Source of the DNA: Candidatus Flexicrinis proximus
Lineage (GTDB): Bacteria; Chloroflexota; Anaerolineae; Aggregatilineales; Phototrophicaceae
Assembly: GCA_016712885.1 (NCBI GenBank)
Contig: JADJQF010000021.1
Location: forward strand, 1 to 64,000
Reading direction: 5' to 3'
Length of the DNA stretch: 64,000 nt
In this document: piece by piece, positions 42,001 to 50,384 of the stretch
How positions within the stretch are numbered: the stretch's first letter is position 1
How the letters are laid out: the number at the start of each line of letters is the position of its first letter
Notes under the pieces: model-generated
The model's input: the letters and a program-made list of their open reading frames with translations, nothing else
Told to the model about the DNA's origin: nothing
Databases searched by the model: none
Made by a program: the position numbers and the translations under genes

Positions 42001-42800
42001 GCTTCCAACTCGGCCCCGACTAACCGCGCTGACGGTATCCGCGCCGCGCGATCTTTTTCGAGCATCCGGTAGACCAGGTCGATCAGGGCAACCGGGGCAT
42101 CGGGGCGGAGGACTTCCAAATCCGGGGTCGGCTGAATCAAAACGTTGACCATCAGGGCCGGCATTGTCTCGGCGGAAAAGGGATGTTTTCCGCCCAGCAT
42201 CTCGAACAGCATCACACCGAGCGCCCAGATGTCGCCGCGTTCGTCGGCGGGTTCATTATTGAAGGCTTCCGGCGGCAGGTAATCAGGCGTCCCAACCGTA
42301 AATCCTGTCCGGGTAACGCGATCCATCTCTTCGAGGTGGGCGACACCAAAATCGGTCAGACGTGCCGCGCCGTCCGGCGAGATCAGGACGTTAGCGGGTT
42401 TCAAGTCGCGATGAACGATCTTCAGATAGTGTGCGCGGGTCAGCGCGTCGGTGATCTCCAGGGCAATTCGCAGCGCGCGGGGAAGCGGCAGGCTGCCCTC
42501 TTTCTGCAGAACCACACTCAGATCGTCGCCAGGGACATATTCCATGACGATATAACGCTCATCGTCGATCTCGAAGGTGTCGAGCGCCTGCACGATGTTG
42601 GGATGATTGAGCTGACGCAAGGCTTCCGCCTCACGGGTGAAACGTTCGAACATTTCGGGCTGGCGGCGCGCCAGATCACCTCGAAGCTGTTTGACAGCGA
42701 CGGTCAGTCCGGTACGGGTGTCAATCGCACGATAAACGACACCCATCCCGCCCGTGCCGAGGGTGGTTTCAACCTGGTATCGATCGCCGATTACCGTCAT
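39054..42800 (-). CDS. Ser/Thr kinase-STAND-TPR fusion protein 1
   Basis: A 1,248-residue soluble signalling protein. Kinase domain about 8-265 with GTGGMGVVY, VAVKQL, HRDLKPAN (about 130), LTDFGVAHL and GTPDYLPPE, all intact. NB-ARC/STAND ATPase about 315-560 with SFVGREAEV, P-loop GPGGMGKSRLA (about 336) and Walker B ALIIIDNCEHLL. A winged-helix part is marked by RHRSLRAVFEHSWELL. TPR-like repeats run from about 680 to the end. The plan resembles mycobacterial PknK: the ATPase is expected to switch on ligand binding to the TPRs and to steer the kinase. Last gene of the tandem array; 6 bp separate it from the gene before it, with no ribosome site of its own, so translation is probably coupled. 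Its TAG stop begins the repeat element. Confidence 0.9.
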   Translation of the reverse strand: MTVIGDRYQVETTLGTGGMGVVYRAIDTRTGLTVAVKQLRGDLARRQPEMFERFTREAEALRQLNHPNIVQALDTFEIDDERYIVMEYVPGDDLSVVLQKEGSLPLPRALRIALEITDALTRAHYLKIVHRDLKPANVLISPDGAARLTDFGVAHLEEMDRVTRTGFTVGTPDYLPPEAFNNEPADERGDIWALGVMLFEMLGGKHPFSAETMPALMVNVLIQPTPDLEVLRPDAPVALIDLVYRMLEKDRAARIPSARLVGAELEAVMQRSASTPLSTGIRAQVLREQRFETPTPEPIGIRSNLPAQTTSFVGREAEVAALSLLLESPEVRLITLLGPGGMGKSRLAIETAQRVVQRRSELPPRSRIDTDFPFPSGVIFISLAGLTLQDDLLSAVADAVGFQFYQSDAPKQQLLDYFRDKSALIIIDNCEHLLDSLGLLSEILQVAPGIKIIATSRARLNLQGETLFVIEGMDFPESVTADPTRYSAVQLFVQSARRSKPGFELKPVDFTPVATICRLVRGMPLGIELAAAWVELLSVSEIAAEVASDLDFLETEAQDAPERHRSLRAVFEHSWELLNDEERKTFARLAVFRGRFIRQAGQAVTGASLRQLMALVNKSLIRRDPDSGVYQIHEMMRQYAEEKLEASGEAQAVRQEHSEYYIRALARARKDLISARQMEAHESIDADLDNVRAAWMWAAEAGQGEPLADSVHALGIFYDVRAQYIEGYAVFEPVVAALSKHPSTREIDRALGWMHAWMTLFKLIFRQGDVAYGHLLLMREAVTRSRDPECRAMLDFVTGMWERILGDAVKSREYERRSAAQFIALNMVWDRSHALCNLALASYFRLEATQTDVAMGILAADEALAIQESLGELYLRAHTLEVRGHLSIMVEEYERGARLIEESVGLFRKVGNRLGLASALQDLAWTRAVVGRFAEARTAAEDAYSLYRETGNLAGAAGIQSLRTRIEFFAGEFQASIDLAKDMLALAERVGIGELRMVSYIHLGRAYWASGALEESEEAWRNAYVFAEDEHRREDMSITLSGLVLVLLGRRRIEDASVLIETMELLTEDEKDFNQVATIHVFRGRIALLAGNAAEAVEHLSRAHNLLRDSTRVRVSYNWDEGLRNEFTSIALQGLAEAHRLLGDLGTARQVLREALHITQRFSYPAHIAAVIISGARILSALGRSLESTAMLAAVSDSPKAYAVERYRAASLLARARTELTDEQFLEAVSRGMMWTPETAVSELLRIL

Positions 42801-42806
42801 TGAGCG

Positions 42807-45800
42807 CTACAGACGTTTGAATACCGTTCGGATAATATCGTCCAATTGTAGCGCAGACGGGCGGTTTACTATTGATTCAAAATTGTGAGACTCCATCGAT
42901 TGATGCAGACGGCGCAGCAAACTCGATGCACGGGCGCGGTCGCTGGCATACGCCCGCGGTTGCTCACGGAGAAACACAGCAATCTGGGCCGCAAACTGAG
43001 GATCGCCCAGCTGAATAATCAGTTCGCATGAAATGCCGAGCGCGTTCAGTTGGGCAGGAACGCTGTTATTCACGCCAGCTTCAAAGAGTAGTTCGCGGAG
43101 GTATTCCCTCGCCTCGTTGACGTTGCCTGCCATGAGTTCGAGATCGGTCATATCCGCAAGCAGCGCCAACAGGGCGTCGTTCCGGTAGCCGTCATCCCAT
43201 CCGTCGATCGAGTGCTGTGCGGTGTTATCGCGGAGGACACCCAGCGCCGCCTGAAAGTATTCGCGTGCCTGTTCAGTCTGGCCGGTGGCAGCAGCGATGC
43301 GGCCCAGACCGATGCGTGCTACGGCCGCGTAACTGTGACTGCCGACCGAGTCGGCCAGACTCAGCGCATTCTGGGCGTCACTGCGTGCAGCGTCAATCTC
43401 GCCGAAGCCCAACCGGACCAAGCACATGAAGTTCAGCGCCACACTCATGTCGGCATGGCGATCAAGTTCGCTGGCGGCCTTGAAAGCCCTTTGCAGCAGT
43501 GAATGTGCCGCGTCAAAGTCCATCACTGCGATATTCGCCCGCGCAAGCGTCACCCGCGCGGTATGGGTGAATTCAGGATTTCCGATGCGCTCGGCCATCT
43601 CCAGTGCCTGTTCGCCCAGCACCGCCGCCGCGTCCCAGTTACCTGCACAAAGCTCGAGGCGACATTCCACCAGAAGCGACTGCGCCACGCCAAATCCGCT
43701 GCCGCGATCACGCTGGATCGCCACGTTTTCGCGGATCAACGGACGCGCATCGTCCAGGCGGCCACGCACAATACCATTCACTGAGAGGGCCAAAAGCGCG
43801 TTGCCATAGGCGAAGAAATTGCGCGCCTCGCGGAACAGGGGGATGGCCTTGTGCATGTTCTGGGCTGCCGCCTCGTACTCCTGCTGCAGACCGTCAATTC
43901 GGCCAAGCGAGAGATAACAGTAGGCCTCAAGGTGGCCTTCGCCGATCTGCTGTGCCAGTTTCAGTGCGTCGAGCGTCAGCCTTCGTGCCTTATCGTAGTC
44001 GAGCTGCGCCGCATCACAGCGATACCAGAACGAACTGCCGCAGTTCATCTGGATATGCGCGGCATCCCAGAAGCGCCCCAGTTTCATGAACAAACTGGAA
44101 GCCTGCCTGAAATGTTCGCGGGCTGTCGGGATATCGCCCAGGAGCAGGTTGAAGTAACCAGAGGCCGTTGAGGTCTGCGCGCGCACCTCAGGCGGCGAAT
44201 CTGGCCGGACAAGCGCAAGAGACTCGCCCAGAAGCGGCTCGGCCACCGATTTCTGACGGAAATACGAGGCGTAGAACCCGGCCCAGCACAGAAGGATCGC
44301 TAGGGCGTCGTCGCGGTCGGAAGAGGCCGTAACGCTGCGGAGGACGTCCGCAGCCGCCGAGAACAACGCCAGCCCTTCCGGATACATCGCACGAAGATCA
44401 AAGTAGATGCCGAGCGGATGCGCGGCATGAAGCAGCAGCTGGATATCGCCATGCTGCGCGGCCCGCATGAAGGCCGACCGTATGTTTTCGAAATCCCAGT
44501 CTATTGCCGTAAAGGCTTCCGGTTGCCCTCGGCCCTGAATGGCGGGCAGTGAATCGCCGACTGTCTTGAGATAGAAAGCGCTGTGCGCCGCGTAAACACG
44601 TTCTGCGTCGCCCGAATCGCGCAGGCGCTCTTCTGCAAACTGTCGCATCAATTCATGCGCCACATAACGACCACTATCGGGGTCACGCTGCAGGAAGGAC
44701 TTATTGACCAACCCCATCAGAGGCCGCAGCCCCGCCCCGGTCACCGCCTGGCCGGCTGCGCGCGTAAAAGAGCCCCGGAAGGCGGCGATACAGGTGAAGA
44801 CGGCGCGCTCGTCCGAAGTCAGGAGCGCCCACGAGGACTCGAAGACCGCGCGCACGCTGCGCTGACGTGACGGCCCAACACCGGTGTTGGACTCCAGGAA
44901 GTCCAGGCTGCGTGAGACTTCGTCTGCGATCTCCTGGGGCGAGAGGAGTTCCGCCCACCCCGCGGCAAGCTCGATTCCCAGAGGCATGCCGCCAACCAGC
45001 GCACAAATCCGGGCAACTGCCGGCACGTCTTCTGGCCGGAGCTCGAAACGCGGCTGGATGCGCCGCGCGCTCTGTATGAACAGCTGCACGCCGCCATAGC
45101 GCAGGGCATCATCGACCGACGTGGTACTCGGAAAATCGAGACCCTCAATCGAAAAGAGCGTTTCGCCCTGAAGCCCTAACTTAGCGCGGCTGGTAGAGAT
45201 GATTTTTGCATCGGGCGCCGCGTGCAAGATATCGGTGAGGATGGACAGCCCCTCCACCACCTGTTCACAGTTGTCAACCAGCAGGAGCACGGCCTTGTCG
45301 CGAAGATAGTCCAGAAGCTGTGTATGCGCGGGCGTCCCGGGATAGATCTGAAACCCGAGCGCCTCTGCGATGGCGTTCGGAATGGCGTCTGCATGGGTCA
45401 GCGCCTGAAGCGAGACCATGTAGACCCCATCGCTGAAGGCGGGTTCCCGGCGGCGGGCCTGAGTTCCGGGGATTCGCCCCTCGACCACCGTCATCCCCAG
45501 TTCCAGAATCAGACGCGTCTTACCCATGCCCCCTGGCCCCTGCACGGTGATCAACCGGGTAGACGACTCCTGTAACAGCCGGTAGAGATCGCCAAGCTCG
45601 GCGGCACGGCCGACAAACGGCGTGGTCTGCCCGCCAAGATTGTTCCTGATCAATTCACCCGCTGGCGTTGGGGTTTCGAAACGCGTCGAGGACCGCGCGC
45701 GGAGACTGGAAGGCGTGCGGGTTGGGGTCTCTTCCGGGCCATGCTTGAGGGCATAGAGTACGACTTCGAGCTCCGCCCCCACAAGGCGCACGCTCGGAAT

Positions 45801-46562
45801 ACGCGCGGCGGGATTCTTGACCAGCATGCGGTATACCAGATCGACCAGTGAGACCGGCGTGTCGGGTCGCAGTTGTTCCAGATCGGGGAGCGGTTTGCTG
45901 AAGATATTATTGAGCATGGCGGGGAGCGCATTGGCCTCCCACGGGTGTTTGCCCGTGAGCATCTCCCACATCATGATACCCAAGGCCCAGATGTCCGAGC
46001 GCGCGTCGACCGGCTTCCCTTCGAGCACTTCCGGCGCCATATAGTCGGGAGTCCCAATCTGGAGCCGCGTTGTGGTCACGCGATCGCGGTTTTGCAGATA
46101 GGCGATGCCAAAATCTGTCAGCCGCGGCGTTCCGCCCGGTTCAATCATGACGTTGGCGGGCTTGATATCGCGGTGGATGATCTCAAGGTAGTGCGCGCGA
46201 GTCAGGGCGTCGGCCAACTCAATACTGATCTGCGCCACATCCCGGATAGGCAGCGCGCCAGTCGCCTCGATAACGTCATGGAGGGTGCGGCCTTCGACGT
46301 ACTCCATCACGATGTAGCGTTCGTCGCCGTGTTCGATGGTCTCGAAGGCCTTGACGATATTGGGATGGTTGAGCTGCGCCAGCGCCTCGGCTTCGCGACG
46401 GAAGCGCTCAACCATGTCGGGCCGCCGCTGAGCGACCTCGCTGCGGAGCTGTTTTATCGCAACAGTATGGCCGGTCCTCGTATCGGTGGCACGGTAAACT
46501 ACCCCCATGCCGCCACGCCCAAGGAGCGAGTCAATCCGATACCAGCCACCAATGAGAGTCAT
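42807..46562 (-). CDS. Ser/Thr kinase-STAND-TPR fusion protein 2
   Basis: A 1,251-residue paralogue. Kinase about 8-265: GRGGMGVVY, VAIKQL, HRDIKPAN, LTDFGIAYL, GTPDYMAPE. STAND ATPase about 320-560: PFVGRAAELGDL, P-loop GPGGMGKTRLI (about 341), Walker B VLLLVDNCEQVV. TPR repeats from about 690. The C-terminus differs strongly from its neighbours while the kinase and P-loop are conserved, as expected if the sensors have diverged. A 132-bp gap with a possible TATAGT -10 box separates it from gene 3, so it may have its own promoter. No clear Shine-Dalgarno site. Confidence 0.9.
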   Translation of the reverse strand: MTLIGGWYRIDSLLGRGGMGVVYRATDTRTGHTVAIKQLRSEVAQRRPDMVERFRREAEALAQLNHPNIVKAFETIEHGDERYIVMEYVEGRTLHDVIEATGALPIRDVAQISIELADALTRAHYLEIIHRDIKPANVMIEPGGTPRLTDFGIAYLQNRDRVTTTRLQIGTPDYMAPEVLEGKPVDARSDIWALGIMMWEMLTGKHPWEANALPAMLNNIFSKPLPDLEQLRPDTPVSLVDLVYRMLVKNPAARIPSVRLVGAELEVVLYALKHGPEETPTRTPSSLRARSSTRFETPTPAGELIRNNLGGQTTPFVGRAAELGDLYRLLQESSTRLITVQGPGGMGKTRLILELGMTVVEGRIPGTQARRREPAFSDGVYMVSLQALTHADAIPNAIAEALGFQIYPGTPAHTQLLDYLRDKAVLLLVDNCEQVVEGLSILTDILHAAPDAKIISTSRAKLGLQGETLFSIEGLDFPSTTSVDDALRYGGVQLFIQSARRIQPRFELRPEDVPAVARICALVGGMPLGIELAAGWAELLSPQEIADEVSRSLDFLESNTGVGPSRQRSVRAVFESSWALLTSDERAVFTCIAAFRGSFTRAAGQAVTGAGLRPLMGLVNKSFLQRDPDSGRYVAHELMRQFAEERLRDSGDAERVYAAHSAFYLKTVGDSLPAIQGRGQPEAFTAIDWDFENIRSAFMRAAQHGDIQLLLHAAHPLGIYFDLRAMYPEGLALFSAAADVLRSVTASSDRDDALAILLCWAGFYASYFRQKSVAEPLLGESLALVRPDSPPEVRAQTSTASGYFNLLLGDIPTAREHFRQASSLFMKLGRFWDAAHIQMNCGSSFWYRCDAAQLDYDKARRLTLDALKLAQQIGEGHLEAYCYLSLGRIDGLQQEYEAAAQNMHKAIPLFREARNFFAYGNALLALSVNGIVRGRLDDARPLIRENVAIQRDRGSGFGVAQSLLVECRLELCAGNWDAAAVLGEQALEMAERIGNPEFTHTARVTLARANIAVMDFDAAHSLLQRAFKAASELDRHADMSVALNFMCLVRLGFGEIDAARSDAQNALSLADSVGSHSYAAVARIGLGRIAAATGQTEQAREYFQAALGVLRDNTAQHSIDGWDDGYRNDALLALLADMTDLELMAGNVNEAREYLRELLFEAGVNNSVPAQLNALGISCELIIQLGDPQFAAQIAVFLREQPRAYASDRARASSLLRRLHQSMESHNFESIVNRPSALQLDDIIRTVFKRL

Positions 46563-46694
46563 GAATACAATGTTCGAGATGAGAGAATGTGAGTACTATA
46601 CCGCAGGATTCTCATAATCGTCTATCGTTTGACGCGCGAAGCCCGTGGCATTGCCAGCGCCGTAGTTCCTTAGTCACGGTAAATTCACCCGCTG

Positions 46695-49600
46695 TCACAG
46701 AAGCGCCTGCCGCGCCGCCAGACTTGCCACCTCGACTGAACTGAAAGGCTCATCCGGCGCACCAAGCCGCGTCAGGACAGCCTGTGCCGAGACGCGATCA
46801 TTACAGTACGCCTGCGGATCAAGGACGACGGCAGAGGCCAACCGGGCGGCAAGTTCAGGGTGCGTGTCGGCTAGCAGGGATGCCGCGAACGCAACGGCCT
46901 TGCAGATGTGCGCCGGGCTGAATGCCCGCTCGGCAGCATCCACTGCCCCTGCCAGCAAAGCCCCCGCGCCGGAATCGCCCGTGCGGAAGGCGATCTCCGC
47001 CGCGATGAGCGCAGATTCGATGGCCCACGTATTCAGCTGCCACTCGTCATTGGTATAGCTGATTACCCAGTTTTCCTTGTCCGCGAAGTACGCGGCGGCA
47101 GGCGTATGAAGTGTCCTGGCTGTTTCAGCGTCGCCCTTTAGCAGTGCCGCCCACGCCAGCAAAATACGCGACACGGCGATAGTCGTTACATCGTTGATCT
47201 CGCCCGCCCGGGTGATCGCTAACTCAAGGCAGCTACCTGCGGCCTCAAGATCCTCGCTCAGGATCAGGGCAAGGCCTTTACGACTGAGCGCAAAGGCCTC
47301 ATCTTCGGCGTTACCCAGCTCGGCCGCAATCTCAAGAGACCGGTTGAACTCGACGATGGCATCGCCATACCGGCCAAGCGCCATGAGCGCCTGGGCTCGC
47401 GCAAGGCGAAGGGTAAGTTCCCACTCCTTATGCACGCTGCCAATGACTAGTGCCAGGCCGTCGTCCGCCTGATGCAGACTTTCCTCGAACTTTGCCTCAT
47501 TGAAGGACAGGCGCGCAAGGACAAAATGCGACCAGACAATCGGAATAACCGTCCCGATTTCGCGCTTGATCTGGAGGGATTTTTCAAGGTGCTGACGGCT
47601 TGCCACGTACTCACCGATCATCATTTCGCGCACACCGATGTTGTTGAGGGCGTGCGCCATGCCGTACAGATGACCGACTCGCTGGAACAATGCCAGACTC
47701 TCAGCTGTGCACTGTGCGTCACCGACGTCATCGCCCGCATAACTGGCGATCGTGCCGAGATGCAGCAGCGTTGTCGCCATGCCATAGGTGTCGCCGAGCG
47801 CGCGCTGGATCGCCAGCGCCTCTTCCGCCAATGCCCGGGCCTTGTCGAAGTCGCTGCTGCCGCCATCGGCCCGATACCAGAAGGTCGAGGCCCACTCGCC
47901 CAGCGTCCTGGCAAGCGCCCAACGTTCGCCTGCCGCACGATACAATGCTGCGGCCTGCTCAAAATACGGGCGTCCATCCGCCACGTGCCTAAGCGTCAGG
48001 TGATCAAAACCCTGGGCGAAGGCCAATGCAGCCCGCGCCGGACCCTGGACTGCCGCAAGCAGGCCGCGGCTTTCTGCCAGCATCGCATCAACCGTTTCAG
48101 AGAGATGCAGCGTGGTTGCCAGCGCTGCCGCCCGTGCCAGCACATGCCCCAGAACAGCATCGCGCCCGGTCGTAAATGAGCGTCCACGCAGCGTCGCGAT
48201 CACCTGCTCGTAGTAGGCAAGCCCCTCAGCGTATTGGCCACGCATTTCAAAGTACAGACTCATGGTGGGGAGCGCGCGTTCGAGTTTGCCCAGGCTGCCA
48301 GTAGCCGCGCCGAAGACCCAGGCCGCGCGCACATTTTCTATGTCACTGTCGATATTGTGCAGCGTGTCGATCTGCGCGCCACCCTCAAGGCTTCGCTGGA
48401 CCTCGGCGAGCGTGTCCAGATAGTAATCGCTGTGCGCCGCGCGGACGGCTTCCGCCGTGCCGGAAGCAACCAGTTTGACTTCCGCGTAATGGCGCAGAAG
48501 CTCGTGCATGTGGTAGCTGCCGTGATCCGGATTGCGCCGCAGCAGGGATTTATTGACCAGTGCGGCTAACTGGCGCAGGCTGGCATCAGCGACAATCTGG
48601 CCGGCACGGCGCGATAATCCCCCACGGAAGACGCTTAGTTTCATGACAAGACTTCGTTCATCATCCAGCATGGTCTGCCATGAATAATCGAAGACGGCAC
48701 GCAGGCTGCGGTGGCGAGTCGGCATATCCCGAAGGTCGGATTCGAGAATGTCGATACTCCGGCCCAACTCGCCGATGATCTCCCGGACGCTAAGCGTCTG
48801 AACCCAAGCCGCAGCCAATACAATTCCGAGCGGCAGCCCTTCCATCTGGCGGCAGATGTCGGCAATAACGGGGTACTCGTCCGGTGTGACTTTCCATGAG
48901 GGCTCGGTGCGCTGGGCACTCTGAACGAACAGACGAACCGCCGCACAGTTCTTAAGCGCGTCAAGGTCGTTGTCATCTGGAGGCACATCCAGGCCATCGA
49001 GCGCGTAAACGGTCTCGGCCATCAGGCTGAGGCGTTCTCTGCTGGTCGCAAGGATTTTCACGCCGGGCGCTGCGACCAGTATTTCGGCCATCAGCGGCGC
49101 GCCGTTTAGAATGTGTTCGAAATTATCGGCGATCAGGAGCAGCTTCTTCTCACGCAGATAGTCCAGGAGCTGCTGTTTCGGGTCCCCATCGGCTGAGAAC
49201 TGAAATCCGAGCGCGTTGGCGATGGTCGGAACCAGGGGTTCGCTGGAAAGCAGCGGTGCCAACTCAATCAAATGAATGCCGTGCTCGAACAGAAGCGGGA
49301 TGGTCGAAGCGTGGTCGCCAATAATCGCGTGGGCCGTGGCCAGCGCCAGCCGGGTTTTGCCCATGCCGCCGGGGCCGACAAGCGTGATAAGGCGGACATC
49401 CTGAGTCTCTAGCAGATGCCGCAGCGTCCGCACATCCTCATCGCGCCCCACGATCGGCGTCGACTGTACCGGCAGATTATGTTTGACATCGACGGGCGGT
49501 GCAGTTTCCAATGCAAAACGCGACTCTCCGATGGCGATTGGCTGAACGGTATGGTCGTCGAGTATCTGGTCAATGATTTCCAGTTCCGCCCCAACAAGTC

Positions 49601-50375
49601 TAGCGCTGCTGATCCTCGCGAGAGGGTCTTTTTCCAGTGCGCGATAGATGAGATCGGCCAGTGCATCCGGGCAATCCGGGCGAAGCTGCTGGATATCGGG
49701 CGTTGGCCGGATCAGGACATTAACCAGGAGTTGATTCATTGACCCGTCCCAGAAGGGATGAGTTCCCGCAACCATCTCGTAGAGCATGACTCCAAGCGCC
49801 CATAGGTCTGAGCGGGGATCGCCGCTGCCGCCGTTAATCACTTCTGGAGACATATAGGCCGGGGTGCCGATCTGAATTCCTGCCCCGGTGACCCGCGTTC
49901 TTGCCTCCCAATAGGCTACGCCGAAGTCCGTGAGACGCGGAGTGCCATCGGGTTCGAGCAGCACATTGGCGGGCTTCAGGTCGCGGTGCGTGATTCGCAG
50001 GTAGTGTGCACGGGTAAGCGCGTCGGTAATGCCCAGCGCAATCCGTACAGCCTGTTTGAGAGGCAATTTTCCCTGATGGATTAAGAGGTCGGAAAGGTCT
50101 TTCCCCGCCACGTATTCCATCACGATGTACTGATCGCCATCTTCCTCAAAGTGCGCGAAGGCTTTGACGATATTTGGATGATTGAGCTGACGGAGAGCAT
50201 CCGCCTCCCGAACAAACCGTTCAACGAGTTCAGGCTGTAACGCTATACGTTCCTTATGCAGCCGCTTAAGTGCCACCCGTTCTTCAGTGGTGATATCTGT
50301 TCCGAGGTAGACCGTTCCCATGCCGCCAACGCCGATTACCGAGTCCTGCGTATAGCGATTTCTCAGTACGGTCAT
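46695..50375 (-). CDS. Ser/Thr kinase-STAND-TPR fusion protein 3
   Basis: A 1,226-residue paralogue. Kinase: GVGGMGTVY, VALKRLHKE, HRDLKPANVL, LTDFGVAYW, GTPAYMSPE. STAND ATPase: PIVGRDEDVRTL, P-loop GPGGMGKTRLA (about 333), Walker B LLLIADNFEHIL, in which Ala precedes the Asp. Winged-helix segment RHRSLRAVFDYSWQTM, then TPR repeats. AAGGCGG stands at ribosome-site distance, and the ATG is 9 bp after the stop of gene 4, so the two are co-translated. Confidence 0.9.
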   Translation of the reverse strand: MTVLRNRYTQDSVIGVGGMGTVYLGTDITTEERVALKRLHKERIALQPELVERFVREADALRQLNHPNIVKAFAHFEEDGDQYIVMEYVAGKDLSDLLIHQGKLPLKQAVRIALGITDALTRAHYLRITHRDLKPANVLLEPDGTPRLTDFGVAYWEARTRVTGAGIQIGTPAYMSPEVINGGSGDPRSDLWALGVMLYEMVAGTHPFWDGSMNQLLVNVLIRPTPDIQQLRPDCPDALADLIYRALEKDPLARISSARLVGAELEIIDQILDDHTVQPIAIGESRFALETAPPVDVKHNLPVQSTPIVGRDEDVRTLRHLLETQDVRLITLVGPGGMGKTRLALATAHAIIGDHASTIPLLFEHGIHLIELAPLLSSEPLVPTIANALGFQFSADGDPKQQLLDYLREKKLLLIADNFEHILNGAPLMAEILVAAPGVKILATSRERLSLMAETVYALDGLDVPPDDNDLDALKNCAAVRLFVQSAQRTEPSWKVTPDEYPVIADICRQMEGLPLGIVLAAAWVQTLSVREIIGELGRSIDILESDLRDMPTRHRSLRAVFDYSWQTMLDDERSLVMKLSVFRGGLSRRAGQIVADASLRQLAALVNKSLLRRNPDHGSYHMHELLRHYAEVKLVASGTAEAVRAAHSDYYLDTLAEVQRSLEGGAQIDTLHNIDSDIENVRAAWVFGAATGSLGKLERALPTMSLYFEMRGQYAEGLAYYEQVIATLRGRSFTTGRDAVLGHVLARAAALATTLHLSETVDAMLAESRGLLAAVQGPARAALAFAQGFDHLTLRHVADGRPYFEQAAALYRAAGERWALARTLGEWASTFWYRADGGSSDFDKARALAEEALAIQRALGDTYGMATTLLHLGTIASYAGDDVGDAQCTAESLALFQRVGHLYGMAHALNNIGVREMMIGEYVASRQHLEKSLQIKREIGTVIPIVWSHFVLARLSFNEAKFEESLHQADDGLALVIGSVHKEWELTLRLARAQALMALGRYGDAIVEFNRSLEIAAELGNAEDEAFALSRKGLALILSEDLEAAGSCLELAITRAGEINDVTTIAVSRILLAWAALLKGDAETARTLHTPAAAYFADKENWVISYTNDEWQLNTWAIESALIAAEIAFRTGDSGAGALLAGAVDAAERAFSPAHICKAVAFAASLLADTHPELAARLASAVVLDPQAYCNDRVSAQAVLTRLGAPDEPFSSVEVASLAARQALL

Positions 50376-50384
50376 TTTTCCGCC